This document shows, piece after piece, positions 51,404 to 60,165 of a stretch of 64,000 bases of DNA (its first letter is position 1; the number at the start of each line of letters is the position of its first letter). A program made the translations under genes and the position numbers. This stretch comes from Acidobacteriota bacterium (GTDB lineage: Bacteria; Acidobacteriota; Terriglobia; Bryobacterales; Bryobacteraceae), in NCBI GenBank assembly GCA_017307505.1, contig JAFKEE010000018.1, positions 122,737 to 186,736 of the forward strand, given 5' to 3'. A model generated the notes under the pieces. It was not told the origin of the DNA. It saw only the letters and a list, made by a program, of their open reading frames with translations, and made no database searches.

Positions 51404-54388
51404 TTAGAACGAAAGTCTGAGCTGCAGGTCGATCCGGCGATTGCCGGCGCCACCGCCGCCTCCCATGCCACCAGGGCCAAAGCCGCCCCCGATGGAGTTG
51501 GATTCCCCAAACAGCGGAGAACTCAGGTTGCCGATCGGCAATCCGTAGTTGACGTGATTCAACAGGTTACGGGCCGACGCCGAGGCCGTCAGGCTGAATC
51601 GTTTGCCGGACGAGGAGTCGAACATGCCGCCGGGGCCTCCGGGACCGCCGCCGCCGCGCATGCCGCCACCCCCGCGCATTCCACCCCCGCCGCCCATCGG
51701 GCCCATCCCGCCGCGCATCGGACCATCGCCGCCCGTTTGTGTGGTCGTACCCGAGGTTCGTTCACCAAAGCCCCAGGTCCGGCTGGCCCGCAGATTCACT
51801 GTGAACTGCACCGGTCCGCGGCCGTAGTTGCGAGGGATCAGCACGTCGTTCTGGCCTGGCGTCAGGTTGAACACCCCGAACGCCGTGCTCACGATGTTGG
51901 CGCCCGTGGCGCCGGCCGCCGCGAACGACGGACGGTCGTTGAACAGCGTGTCACGGTTGTTGTCGCGCCCGGTCGTGATGTTGAAGGGCATGCCTGAGCT
52001 GGCCATGATGAACGGGTTGAGTGCGACGCCCCACTTCATGCGGATCGATCCGCCCAGCATCATGCGGTGCCGCACGTCATAGGCTGCATTCCCGTACTCA
52101 GAGGCGAGGTTGTATTGGTTCACCGGGAACGAACCCACTCCATCGGTGTCGCTCTTCGCCTGGCCCAGCACGTAGAAGCCGAACAGCGTGACGTGCCGGT
52201 TGAATCGGGACGTGATATTGATCATCAACTGCTTCTGCGTGAGGAAGCCGGTCGATTCGTATTGATAGACGTTGCCGATCTCGCCCATCGGGAACGTGCC
52301 ATCGGCCAGCGGAGCATTCACGTTCCGCGTGCGCAGCATGTGCAAGCCGCGCGAGTAAATGAAGTTCGTCGAAATCGAAGTGTTCTTCGGCAGCTGGCGG
52401 TCTACACCAACGATCGTCTGCGCGATGTAGGGCGCCCGGATATCATTCACCAGCGTACGCCGCGTGGGATCCACCACGTTCCCGGCCAGGGTATTGAGAT
52501 CGGGAACCGTTGGGTAGAAGTCCGGGTTCGTCACGAAGTACTGCTGCTGTGTCGTGCCGTTGAAACGCAGGGACTGCAGCGTCAGGTTGTCCGCAATCCG
52601 GTCGTAGAACATGCCGAAACCAGTGCGAACCACGGTCTTTGTCTGGGCCGGGGACTTGCCCAGTCCATAGGCAATGCTGATGCGCGGCGCCAGATCCTTG
52701 TAGTCGCTGATGTTCGACTGCGTCTCGTAGCGCAGCCCATAGCTCAGGTTCAGGTTCGGCCGCATCCGCCAGGTATCTTCCGCGAACAGGCCCACATCCG
52801 TCTGTGCGACGTTCGTCAGCGGAGTGCCGCCGGTGAGTGTAAACTGGCTCGCGCCGCCACCCAGCGTCCGGATCGTCGCTGCCGGCAACCCTGCCGACTG
52901 GAAGTACAACGTCCGGCGGTAGCGCTCCAGCGAGGTGATCTGCACCATGGTCGGCAGTCCGTCCGGCCCGTTCACAACATTGTTCGAACTGTCCAGCAAC
53001 GGAGCCAGTCCGCCTGCAAACGTGTAGGATCCGTTGAAATTGGAATCCGAGGTATCGCCGATGCGATCGTAACGCAGACGCCCGCCGAGCTTGATCATGT
53101 GCGCCCCATGCGTGATCGACGTGATGTTCTGCCACTCGAAGCGGTTCTCGCGGCTGCCGGAATCCCTGATCAGCGAGCCACCGCTGTTGAACGATTCCAG
53201 CACATTCAAGGCTGGCGTACTGTTGTCGCCCATCATCAGGGCATTGCTGCGGTTGTATTGGAACCGCGTTTCATTCACCGCATGCGTGCCGAGAATCGCG
53301 GTCTCGGTCATCTGCAGGATATGGTCGCTGGTCTCTGAGTTGGTCGCCCGCGAGGGCAGAGTGAACTGGCCCAGACCCTGGTTCTGATTGTTGTTGCGTG
53401 CCTCGCTGTAGCGGACAACGAGAGTGTTGTTCTGGCTCAACTGGTAGTCCAGGCGCGGATTGATCGACCAGTGCCTCAGCGGCGTCACGATGGTCTGCTG
53501 GAAGGGCGTTTCCAGTAGATTGCTGTCCAGCACAGTCGCCGAAATCACCGCATTCTCATCGATCTCGCGGCGGTCGACGTCGACGAACCAGGACGCTTTC
53601 TTCGAGAGCGGGCCGCCGAGGTTCAAACCGTAGTGCCGCATGCTGTACGGCGCACGCGTTGTCGCGAACGGATTCCGCGAATTCAGGTTCTCGTTGCCGA
53701 AGTTGAAAAACGCCTGGCCCCGCAGCTTGTCCGTGCCGGGTTTGGTCAGAATCTCGATGCGGCCGAAACCGAGGCGGTCATATTCGGCCGAGAAGGGATT
53801 CTGGTTCACGCGCACTTCGCGAATGGAGGACTTCGGAGGCAGCTTGCCGCCGCTGAATCCGTCCACATAGATGTCGCCGCCGTTCGGACCGGCTGAGGGA
53901 CCGGCCAGCGCCTGAAGATCCGAGGCCAGATCGTCCGGATCGTCCGACAGAACATCCAGGTCTTCGCCTCGCAGCACGATGGCCCCGGCTACACTCGACG
54001 TCTCCACCGACACCGCGGTATAGTCCGCCACGGTCACAGACTGCGTCTCGGACGCAATCACCAGCTGGCTCTTCAACGAGATCGGCTTGCCGCCTTCCAG
54101 GCTGAGGTTGCGCAGCTCCAGCGGGGTAAAACCGGTTGCTGCAATCCGCAGCTTGTATTTGCCCGGAGGCAGCGGTTCAAATTCATAGGCGCCCACCTCA
54201 TTGGTGGTGATGGTCTTGGTGAACCCTTTGCCCCCGGAGAGAGTCACCTGCGCGCCCGGAACGAACGAACCCGACGGATCATCGACTTCCCCCTTGACCA
54301 CCGTCATGCTCTGCGCGGCCGCCACCAGGGCGAGCGCCATCACAAGCAGCACGGCCATAAACACACCACGAGCGTAGTTGTTGTTCAT
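51404..54388 (-). CDS. TonB-dependent receptor with Gly/Met-rich insertion
   Basis: 994 aa. Signal peptide ends at ALVAAAQS. A carboxypeptidase-regulatory-like domain (about 30-115), then an unusual plug with DDPDDLASDLQALAGPSAGPNGGDIYVDGFSG and NPFSAEYDRLGFGRIEILTKPG, and a barrel ending LQLRLSF. A Gly/Met-rich stretch of about 35 residues (around 885-920, with repeated GGMRGGG units) lies near the last barrel strands, where a surface or periplasmic loop would be, and a second one (GGFGPGGMGGGGGAGN) lies before the last strand. Such loops are not typical of the family. Ligand unknown. Confidence 0.9.
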   Translation of the reverse strand: MNNNYARGVFMAVLLVMALALVAAAQSMTVVKGEVDDPSGSFVPGAQVTLSGGKGFTKTITTNEVGAYEFEPLPPGKYKLRIAATGFTPLELRNLSLEGGKPISLKSQLVIASETQSVTVADYTAVSVETSSVAGAIVLRGEDLDVLSDDPDDLASDLQALAGPSAGPNGGDIYVDGFSGGKLPPKSSIREVRVNQNPFSAEYDRLGFGRIEILTKPGTDKLRGQAFFNFGNENLNSRNPFATTRAPYSMRHYGLNLGGPLSKKASWFVDVDRREIDENAVISATVLDSNLLETPFQQTIVTPLRHWSINPRLDYQLSQNNTLVVRYSEARNNNQNQGLGQFTLPSRATNSETSDHILQMTETAILGTHAVNETRFQYNRSNALMMGDNSTPALNVLESFNSGGSLIRDSGSRENRFEWQNITSITHGAHMIKLGGRLRYDRIGDTSDSNFNGSYTFAGGLAPLLDSSNNVVNGPDGLPTMVQITSLERYRRTLYFQSAGLPAATIRTLGGGASQFTLTGGTPLTNVAQTDVGLFAEDTWRMRPNLNLSYGLRYETQSNISDYKDLAPRISIAYGLGKSPAQTKTVVRTGFGMFYDRIADNLTLQSLRFNGTTQQQYFVTNPDFYPTVPDLNTLAGNVVDPTRRTLVNDIRAPYIAQTIVGVDRQLPKNTSISTNFIYSRGLHMLRTRNVNAPLADGTFPMGEIGNVYQYESTGFLTQKQLMINITSRFNRHVTLFGFYVLGQAKSDTDGVGSFPVNQYNLASEYGNAAYDVRHRMMLGGSIRMKWGVALNPFIMASSGMPFNITTGRDNNRDTLFNDRPSFAAAGATGANIVSTAFGVFNLTPGQNDVLIPRNYGRGPVQFTVNLRASRTWGFGERTSGTTTQTGGDGPMRGGMGPMGGGGGMRGGGGMRGGGGPGGPGGMFDSSSGKRFSLTASASARNLLNHVNYGLPIGNLSSPLFGESNSIGGGFGPGGMGGGGGAGNRRIDLQLRLSF

Positions 54389-54420
54389 ACTGAATTCCTC
54401 GAAAAGAAAACGAAGCTGAT

Positions 54421-55536
54421 TTACTGCCCTGGCATAGACATCTCGGTGCTCCAGTTCCCGAGTGCCTGATTCACTTGCGCCGCCGAAGCGCGCAACAGGA
54501 AGTCCACGCCTGCTACCAGCGAGATCGCGTTCGGGGCAGCGTTTCCCCCTGCTTTCGCCACTGAAACGATGACCGCATCGCCAGGCTTCACGTCAGCCAG
54601 GCCAGCCACCGGCAACCGCTCAAACATCTGCGCAAAATCCGGAGTGCGGCCGCCCATGGGTCCGCCAGGACCACGGCCGCCTCCACCCTGCATTCCTCCG
54701 CCGGCAGCGCCTTGCCCGCCGCCATTCATCCCGCCCGGCCTCATCATCCCCCCGCCTGCGCCACCACCGAAGTTGGGCATCCGCCGGATACTCGTATCCG
54801 CCGTCAGGTGGATCACCACGGGCTTCTTGGTCTGAACATCCTTCATCGTCATTTCGCCGGTTTCGGCCTTCAGGGAGATCACCTCTCCACCCATCGTGCG
54901 GAATGAGCCGGAGACGATCTGTTCCGCGACGATCTTCAACGCCGCTTCGTCCTTGGTCCCCAGCACCCGGATCTGGTCTCCGGCTTCGATGGCGCTGATT
55001 GGGGCTACCTCCGAATCGGCGAACTTGACTGACCCGTTGGCGTAGCGCCGCAATACCGCCGACGCCGGTACGCTCACGGTCCACTCCTTGGCCGAAGCAT
55101 TGGCTCCGGTAGAGATCTGCAACTCCCCGCCGGCTGCATTCACGGCCTTTACGACTCCGCGCACGCCGCGCGTCTTCCACTCCGCCTGCTCCTTGGCATT
55201 CTTCTCCGCCAGGGAGGCCTTGCTCATCACTACGAGCGTAGTCACCGTGAGCTTCTCCTCGGCCAGCGTGCCGCGTGCGATCACACGGTCGCCGACGGAG
55301 ACCCCCGATATTTCCATCGGGGCTGCCTTGCTCAAATCCTTCTCGCCGGGTTCGACCCTCATCAGGCGGCAGTTATCGGCGACATGAGCCGCCACCGCCT
55401 TGCCGGCATCGGTCTGTATCGTCAGTTCCCGGTCCGCGGCCGTAATCGCCTTCACCGCGCCCACGACCCGCTCCTGCTGCTGGGCAACAAGCAGACCGGC
55501 AGCGGTCAACACAAGAGTAATGAATCTTCGAATCAT
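54421..55536 (-). CDS. Secreted DUF5666-like protein with Gly/Met-rich segment
   Basis: 371 aa from the ATG at 55536 (an upstream in-frame start lacks a signal peptide). Signal peptide MIRRFITLVLTAAGLLVAQQ. Three repeated OB-like units resemble DUF5666: VVGAVKAITAADRELTIQTDAG (about 25-90), GVRGVVKAVNAAGGELQISTGAN (about 120-200), FRTMGGEVISLKAETGEMTM (about 215-265). Residues 270-310 are Gly/Met-rich ([20 protein letters not shown], then GGMQGGGGRGPGG). It is the first gene of the operon, 32 bases before the TonB receptor. Function unknown. Confidence 0.8.
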   Translation of the reverse strand: MIRRFITLVLTAAGLLVAQQQERVVGAVKAITAADRELTIQTDAGKAVAAHVADNCRLMRVEPGEKDLSKAAPMEISGVSVGDRVIARGTLAEEKLTVTTLVVMSKASLAEKNAKEQAEWKTRGVRGVVKAVNAAGGELQISTGANASAKEWTVSVPASAVLRRYANGSVKFADSEVAPISAIEAGDQIRVLGTKDEAALKIVAEQIVSGSFRTMGGEVISLKAETGEMTMKDVQTKKPVVIHLTADTSIRRMPNFGGGAGGGMMRPGGMNGGGQGAAGGGMQGGGGRGPGGPMGGRTPDFAQMFERLPVAGLADVKPGDAVIVSVAKAGGNAAPNAISLVAGVDFLLRASAAQVNQALGNWSTEMSMPGQ

Positions 55537-55842
55537 TCCAGAAAACCGCTCTCTTACGAGACGGCTATTGATTAAGTCGCGCTTTCGTCGCCGGATGGTT
55601 ACGACACGACGCGGCCCCAAAGGTAAAGAAGTGTGAAGCGATTGTTACATCGTCACTCTTCGCGGTGCCTTCTGGCAGGGCCAGAGCTGTCCGAAATTCT
55701 GCATGGAATCAATAGTTTGTGAGCCGTACCCAGCCCTACGGAAAGACCGGAAGAGAGGCTCCGCCAGGCAGGGCGGTCTCCATTTGGCCATGTCCAAAGA
55801 CAGGCCATTTGGGGATAGTTTTTAATCGGAACAATACTGCGA
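55537..55842. other. Intergenic region with possible minus-strand terminator
   Basis: 306 bases without a credible gene, between two minus-strand genes. A hairpin at 55755-55780 (CCGCC/GGCGG core with flanking GAG/CTC) could end the monooxygenase-like transcript; no T run follows. CCATTTGG occurs twice (55780 and 55805), 25 bases apart. The promoter of the DUF5666-like gene should be in the right-hand end as read on the minus strand. Confidence 0.35.
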
Positions 55843-57045
55843 TTAACGGACGAAATAAGCGGTTTTGTCCAGCTTCGGATCCACCGCTACATCGAAGAAA
55901 CCAATCATCATCTCTTCCCACGATTGTTCGCCGTAGCTCACTTCTTTTGTCGGATCGGGGTTGAAAGGATTCGAGGCGGAGTTATCGAACCAACCCGTGA
56001 ACCGCAGGTGGGTTCCCTTGCGCAGCAACCGCGGCTTCTCCAATACGTAGTTCAATTGCCACTGGAAGGAATACGGATCCACTTTCAGCAGCGTCTCGGA
56101 GCGGCCGCCCTCCGCCGTGATCTCATATTCGAATGCCTTGCCCCGCAAATGCATATGAGGAAACATGCTCAGCAGCAGGGCATCGTTCGGTAGCGTGCCC
56201 CCGGCGGATACCCGGTAATTCGCCTCGCCAGGCGGTATGTGAAATCCCGCATTGCCGATCTGCAAGGTCAACACCCGCTTGTTGGGCGCCTTCGAACTGA
56301 ACACCAGGCCCACGCTCGTCTGGTCCAGTTCCTCGGTGCCGTTCGGTGTGTAGTGGAATTGCAGCACCAGTTCCGACCCCGCCGGCAGCCACTTCGCCAT
56401 CCCTTCCGGCGCCTGGAACGGTGCCTGGCCCGGGGTGTAGATCGCCAGGATGTCGCTGGTCGTCACGCCTTGGGCCCGGAACGCCTGGTTTCGCGGAGCA
56501 TCTTTCAGCCACACCGAGCCCGGTTCCCGGATGTAAGCCACAATATGGTGCACGGCCGAGCGCGCTCCAGGCCGGATCTCCGCTGCCGTGACCCAATGAT
56601 CCTCCATCGTGCGCAGCGGCAGAATGACGAACTGATAGTCCACCGTTCCACGAGCCGGCACCGCAAACGGCCTTTGCGCCGCCACCACCAGGTCGGGCGA
56701 CCGGATGTTCCAGCCATCCGTCCAGTGCACGGGCGGCGGTGCTTCCCGGGAGGATCCGCGCGGCGCTCCTGCTTCGGCCCATGCCGAGATCGTCTTGATC
56801 TCCTCTGCTGTCAGTGAGGGGTTGTTGTGGAACGGGCCGCCTTCGCTGGCGAACCACGGCGGCATCTTCTTCAACTCCACCGCCTGTCGCATCGCCTTGG
56901 CCCAGGGTCTCACCTGTTGATAGGTAAGCAGTGGCATCGGACCAATCTCCCCCGGCCTGTGGCACGACTGGCACCGGCGCTGCAGGATCGGTTCTACGTC
57001 CTGGTGAAACGTAACTGTGGCGAGAAGGAGAAATGCCGCGATCAC
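55843..57045 (-). CDS. Haem c plus copper monooxygenase-like secreted protein
   Basis: 400 aa. Short hydrophobic start (MIAAFLLLATVTFHQ). A cytochrome c domain (12-95) has CQSCH (about 26-30) and KKMPPWFA, with the Met likely to be the axial ligand. The rest resembles the two copper domains of type II ascorbate-dependent (PHM-like) monooxygenases: ARSAVHHIVAYIREPG carries a His pair, VLQFHYTPNG a further His, and FPHMHLRGKAFEY the HxH site. The pairing of haem and copper domains suggests an oxidative enzyme on organic substrates in the periplasm. The ATG overlaps the cinA stop by four bases. Confidence 0.8.
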   Translation of the reverse strand: MIAAFLLLATVTFHQDVEPILQRRCQSCHRPGEIGPMPLLTYQQVRPWAKAMRQAVELKKMPPWFASEGGPFHNNPSLTAEEIKTISAWAEAGAPRGSSREAPPPVHWTDGWNIRSPDLVVAAQRPFAVPARGTVDYQFVILPLRTMEDHWVTAAEIRPGARSAVHHIVAYIREPGSVWLKDAPRNQAFRAQGVTTSDILAIYTPGQAPFQAPEGMAKWLPAGSELVLQFHYTPNGTEELDQTSVGLVFSSKAPNKRVLTLQIGNAGFHIPPGEANYRVSAGGTLPNDALLLSMFPHMHLRGKAFEYEITAEGGRSETLLKVDPYSFQWQLNYVLEKPRLLRKGTHLRFTGWFDNSASNPFNPDPTKEVSYGEQSWEEMMIGFFDVAVDPKLDKTAYFVR

Positions 57046-58274
57046 TGCAACTGGAACCGCAGGAGATTCAGCGCCGTCTGCACGGCCATCTTCCGGACCC
57101 GATTCCGGCCGCTGAAGAACCGGAACATTTTGGCTTCCACCCCATTAGGCGAGGCCAGCCCAATCCACACAATACCCGGATCAACGCCCGGTGTTTGAGA
57201 CTCCGGGCCAGCCTCCCCGGTGATCGAGAGCGCGTACGTCGCGCCTGTCCTGTCCCGGGTCGAGTCCGCCATCGCTTTCGCGACAACCTCACTCACCGCG
57301 CCGTGCTCGGCCAGTGTCTTCTGGTCCAACCCCAGCATCCGTGCCTTCATCTCCGGCGCATAGACCTGGAAGCCGCCCAGGAACCATGCTGACGAACCAG
57401 GAACATCTGTAATGCGAGCCCCCAGCATGCCGCCCGTACAGGATTCAGCCACCGCTATAGTCTCCTTGCGGTCGCGCAACATGTGGCCCACTACCGTCTC
57501 CAGGGGATCGCCGTTCTGCGAGTAGACCCGCGAGCCCAGTGTCTCCAGAATCTTGACACCCAGTTCGTCCGCCAGGGCCTCCGCTGCCTCTGCCGTTTCA
57601 CAGCGCGCGCGCAGGTGGATCTGCACGTCCCCCTCGGCGGCCAGGATCGTCGTCACCGGATTCAGGTATGGCTTGTAGATGGGCGAGATCAGCGCATCGA
57701 GGTCCGACTCACCCATGCCCGCCACGCGGAAGAACCGCTTGCGGATCGCCATCTGCGGCAGGCGCGCCGACAGGCGCGGCAGGCAGATGTCGCTGAACAT
57801 GGGCATCATCTCCCGCGGCGGACCCGGCAGCAGCATTAGCATGCCGCCCGGCAGGTCGATCCACAACCCGGGCGCCGTTCCGTTGGGATTGCTCAGCTTC
57901 TCAGCGCCCTCCACTACGAAAGCCTGGCGCTTGTTGATGTCCGCCATCTGCCGCCCGGCGCGTGCGAATCGCGCTTTGATTTCGTCGCAGATCTCTTGCG
58001 AGAACAGGAGCCGCCGGTGCAGCGCCTGCGCCACCGCCTCGCGCGTCACGTCATCCTCCGTCGGGCCCAGCCCTCCAGTCAGGATCAGCAGCGGCACCCG
58101 CTGCAGCGACTCCGCGATCGCCGTCGACAACCGGTCCCGGTCATCCCCGAGAATGGACTTCTGCGTCACCTCGACGCCGAGCTCGTTCAATTGAGCAGTG
58201 AGCCAGAGCGAGTTCGTATCCGAGCGCTCGGGGGTGAGCAGTTCACTGCCGACTGCGATAATTTCAGCGTTCAT
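57042..58274 (-). CDS. cinA: CinA family protein (NMN deamidase/competence-damage inducible)
   Basis: 410 aa. The N-terminal COG1058 domain (1-170) starts AEIIAVGSELLTPERSDTNSLWL and contains TGGLGPTEDDVTREAVAQAL and LLPGPPREM. The C-terminal deamidase domain (about 255-405) has ETIAVAESCTGGMLGARITDVPGSSAW. CinA hydrolyses ADP-ribose and deamidates NMN for NAD recycling. Member of the minus-strand run from rimO to the monooxygenase-like gene. Confidence 0.95.
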   Translation of the reverse strand: MNAEIIAVGSELLTPERSDTNSLWLTAQLNELGVEVTQKSILGDDRDRLSTAIAESLQRVPLLILTGGLGPTEDDVTREAVAQALHRRLLFSQEICDEIKARFARAGRQMADINKRQAFVVEGAEKLSNPNGTAPGLWIDLPGGMLMLLPGPPREMMPMFSDICLPRLSARLPQMAIRKRFFRVAGMGESDLDALISPIYKPYLNPVTTILAAEGDVQIHLRARCETAEAAEALADELGVKILETLGSRVYSQNGDPLETVVGHMLRDRKETIAVAESCTGGMLGARITDVPGSSAWFLGGFQVYAPEMKARMLGLDQKTLAEHGAVSEVVAKAMADSTRDRTGATYALSITGEAGPESQTPGVDPGIVWIGLASPNGVEAKMFRFFSGRNRVRKMAVQTALNLLRFQLQ

Positions 58275-58289
58275 GAGGGTGCAAACAGG

Positions 58290-59318
58290 CTATGGTAGCG
58301 GCCGGCCCTGGATCCCGGCGGGTATACGGTAGAGCGCCCCCGTCGTGGTGACCACCAGATCGCCGCCCGGCGCAAATGCGCAGCCAACGATATTCGGCCC
58401 CGACACAAACAACGACGCCTCGCGGTTGGGAGTGATGCGGACGATACCTTTCCGCCCTTCCAGAGATGCCGCGACATACAGATTCTCGTCAATGTCGAAT
58501 GCCATGCCCTGCGGACGGCCCAACCCGCGGTAGAACGTCTCTACCTCTCCGGCGGGCGATATGCGGTGCACCGCGTCGAAGCTTGAGGTCGTCGGACCCG
58601 TGACGTAGAGGTAACCTTCGGCGCCAAACGCCAGGTGATACGCCGAGATCGAAGCCTCCAGCGTCGCGTAGACATAAATCTGGCGCGAGGGGCTGATCTT
58701 GAAGATCGTGCCGGAACGGTCGCCTACGTACAGGTTTTCCTTGCCGTCGAACGCGATGCCCGTCGCCACGCCCATGCCTTCGACATAAACGCCCATCTCG
58801 CCGCTGCGCGTGGCCTGGTACACCACGCCATCAAACCGCGAGGAGATCAGCAGCCGCCCTTCGGCGTCGAAAGCCAGGCCGGTGGCATTCATCAGGTCGG
58901 TCAGGAACGGCGTGATCACGCCGGCTGTATCCACGCGGTAAACGGCTACGGGCGTCTTCTGGCCGCGCGAGCCGCTGAAGGTGACATAGACGTTTCCGTC
59001 CTGGTCCACCGCCGGATTCGCCACCGGATGCAGGCTCTCCGCAATCTGCTTGCCTATGGCCACGGGCGCGGGAGCACTGTCCATCTCGCCGTTGCTGACG
59101 ATCACTTCGCCGCGCCCCGCCGCCTCTGGCACGCGCGCCACCACCAGGGAGTTCGAGCCGACAATCAGGGGTGCGGCTACCCCGCCAATTGCCACGGACG
59201 GCCGCGGTGCGGCAAGGAACGATCGGCCGCGGATCTGAAAGTCACCTCCGGCAATCGCTGCCTGGGGCGTGACCGATTCGATGATGGGACGCTCAATGGC
59301 GCTGTTCTTAAATGACAT
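58290..59318 (-). CDS. IPT/TIG and NHL/SMP-30 beta-propeller protein
   Basis: 342 aa from the ATG at 59318; the longer open frame overlaps pgpA. Residues 12-85 form an immunoglobulin-like IPT/TIG domain (PIIESVTPQAAIAGGDFQIRGRSF). The rest is a six-blade propeller with repeats such as AVDQDGNVYVTFSG, GLAFDAEGRLLIS, GIAFDGKENLYVGD, AFGAEGYLYVTG and AFDIDENLYVAAS. No signal peptide is visible. A lactonase-type (SMP-30) or binding role is possible. The gap to pgpA is 22 bases. Confidence 0.82.
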   Translation of the reverse strand: MSFKNSAIERPIIESVTPQAAIAGGDFQIRGRSFLAAPRPSVAIGGVAAPLIVGSNSLVVARVPEAAGRGEVIVSNGEMDSAPAPVAIGKQIAESLHPVANPAVDQDGNVYVTFSGSRGQKTPVAVYRVDTAGVITPFLTDLMNATGLAFDAEGRLLISSRFDGVVYQATRSGEMGVYVEGMGVATGIAFDGKENLYVGDRSGTIFKISPSRQIYVYATLEASISAYHLAFGAEGYLYVTGPTTSSFDAVHRISPAGEVETFYRGLGRPQGMAFDIDENLYVAASLEGRKGIVRITPNREASLFVSGPNIVGCAFAPGGDLVVTTTGALYRIPAGIQGRPLP

Positions 59319-59340
59319 CCGAGACGAATTTAGCTTCCAT

Positions 59341-59805
59341 CTAGAATTGAACCACGAATCGCAGCGCCACAAGCACCGCCGCGCCGTAGACTCCGGCGGC
59401 CAGGTCGTCCGCCACGATACCCGTACCCGCCGGCAGCGACTCCAGTTTACGCACGGGCCACGGCTTCGTGATGTCGAACAGCCGGAACAGCAGCAGGGCC
59501 GCTGCGATGTGCGGCAGGTCCAGCACCGATGCGCCGGATAGCGTGATCCACTGGCCTAGAACCTCGTCCACCACCACGATCTGTGGATCCTTCATCCGCC
59601 GGATCTCTGCCGTCCGCGTCGATGCCCAGATCCCCAGCGGGGTCAACAACACCGCCAGAACCGCAAAATGCCAGGGCTGCATCGACAGCCGGGAGATCAG
59701 CGGCCAGGCCACCAGCAGGGCCCCAATCGAACCCGCCGTACCCGGACCTTTCGGCCAGAATCCGCAGCCGAACCACGTCGCGATGGCCAGTGCCACCTTA
59801 TTCAT
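59341..59805 (-). CDS. pgpA: Phosphatidylglycerophosphatase A
   Basis: 154 aa with three or four membrane segments. [20 protein letters not shown] near the start, [12 protein letters not shown] in the middle and [33 protein letters not shown] are the PgpA hallmarks. It dephosphorylates phosphatidylglycerol phosphate in membrane lipid synthesis. Its ATG overlaps the yacG stop by eight bases. Confidence 0.95.
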   Translation of the reverse strand: MNKVALAIATWFGCGFWPKGPGTAGSIGALLVAWPLISRLSMQPWHFAVLAVLLTPLGIWASTRTAEIRRMKDPQIVVVDEVLGQWITLSGASVLDLPHIAAALLLFRLFDITKPWPVRKLESLPAGTGIVADDLAAGVYGAAVLVALRFVVQF

Positions 59806-59968
59806 CGTCTTCGTCTTCTGGTTTCGGCGCGGTCTCCACCGAGGGCCCGGGAATCCTGTACTCTTCCGCCGACCACATGCCGAGGTCTATTAAGCGGCAG
59901 CGCTCGCTGCAGAAGGGCATCTCCGGGTCGCCCAGCTTCACTTCTTTCTTGCAGATTGGACACTTCAT
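59798..59968 (-). CDS. yacG: DNA gyrase inhibitor YacG
   Basis: 56 aa, typical YacG. CPIC (3-6) and CSERC (20-24) provide the four zinc ligands, and [17 protein letters not shown] is the gyrase-binding region. The start at 59968 gives a normal protein but has no Shine-Dalgarno sequence. An in-frame ATG at 60049 has GAAGG five bases upstream and would add 27 residues, so the true start is unsettled. Confidence 0.88.
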   Translation of the reverse strand: MKCPICKKEVKLGDPEMPFCSERCRLIDLGMWSAEEYRIPGPSVETAPKPEDEDDE

Positions 59969-60165
59969 AAATCTTTGCGGCACAGTTTCCGGCAGGGTGA
60001 GTTCCTGGGGCCGAGTCAGGTAGTCCGGTTCCGTACCTTGCACCACCATCACGACCTTCGCCGCCGCTTCAATACGCCCGGCCGCTCCAGCCACCGGCAA
60101 CACAAGTATATGTAGATCCGCAGCGGCGGGGCAGCCTTCGCTACCGGCTTGCCAGCCCGCCGGAC

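Noticed and set aside
59969-60165. Separate small gene between rimO and yacG
   Set aside because: The only open frame is the one that runs into yacG; no independent start and stop pair with protein-like sequence.
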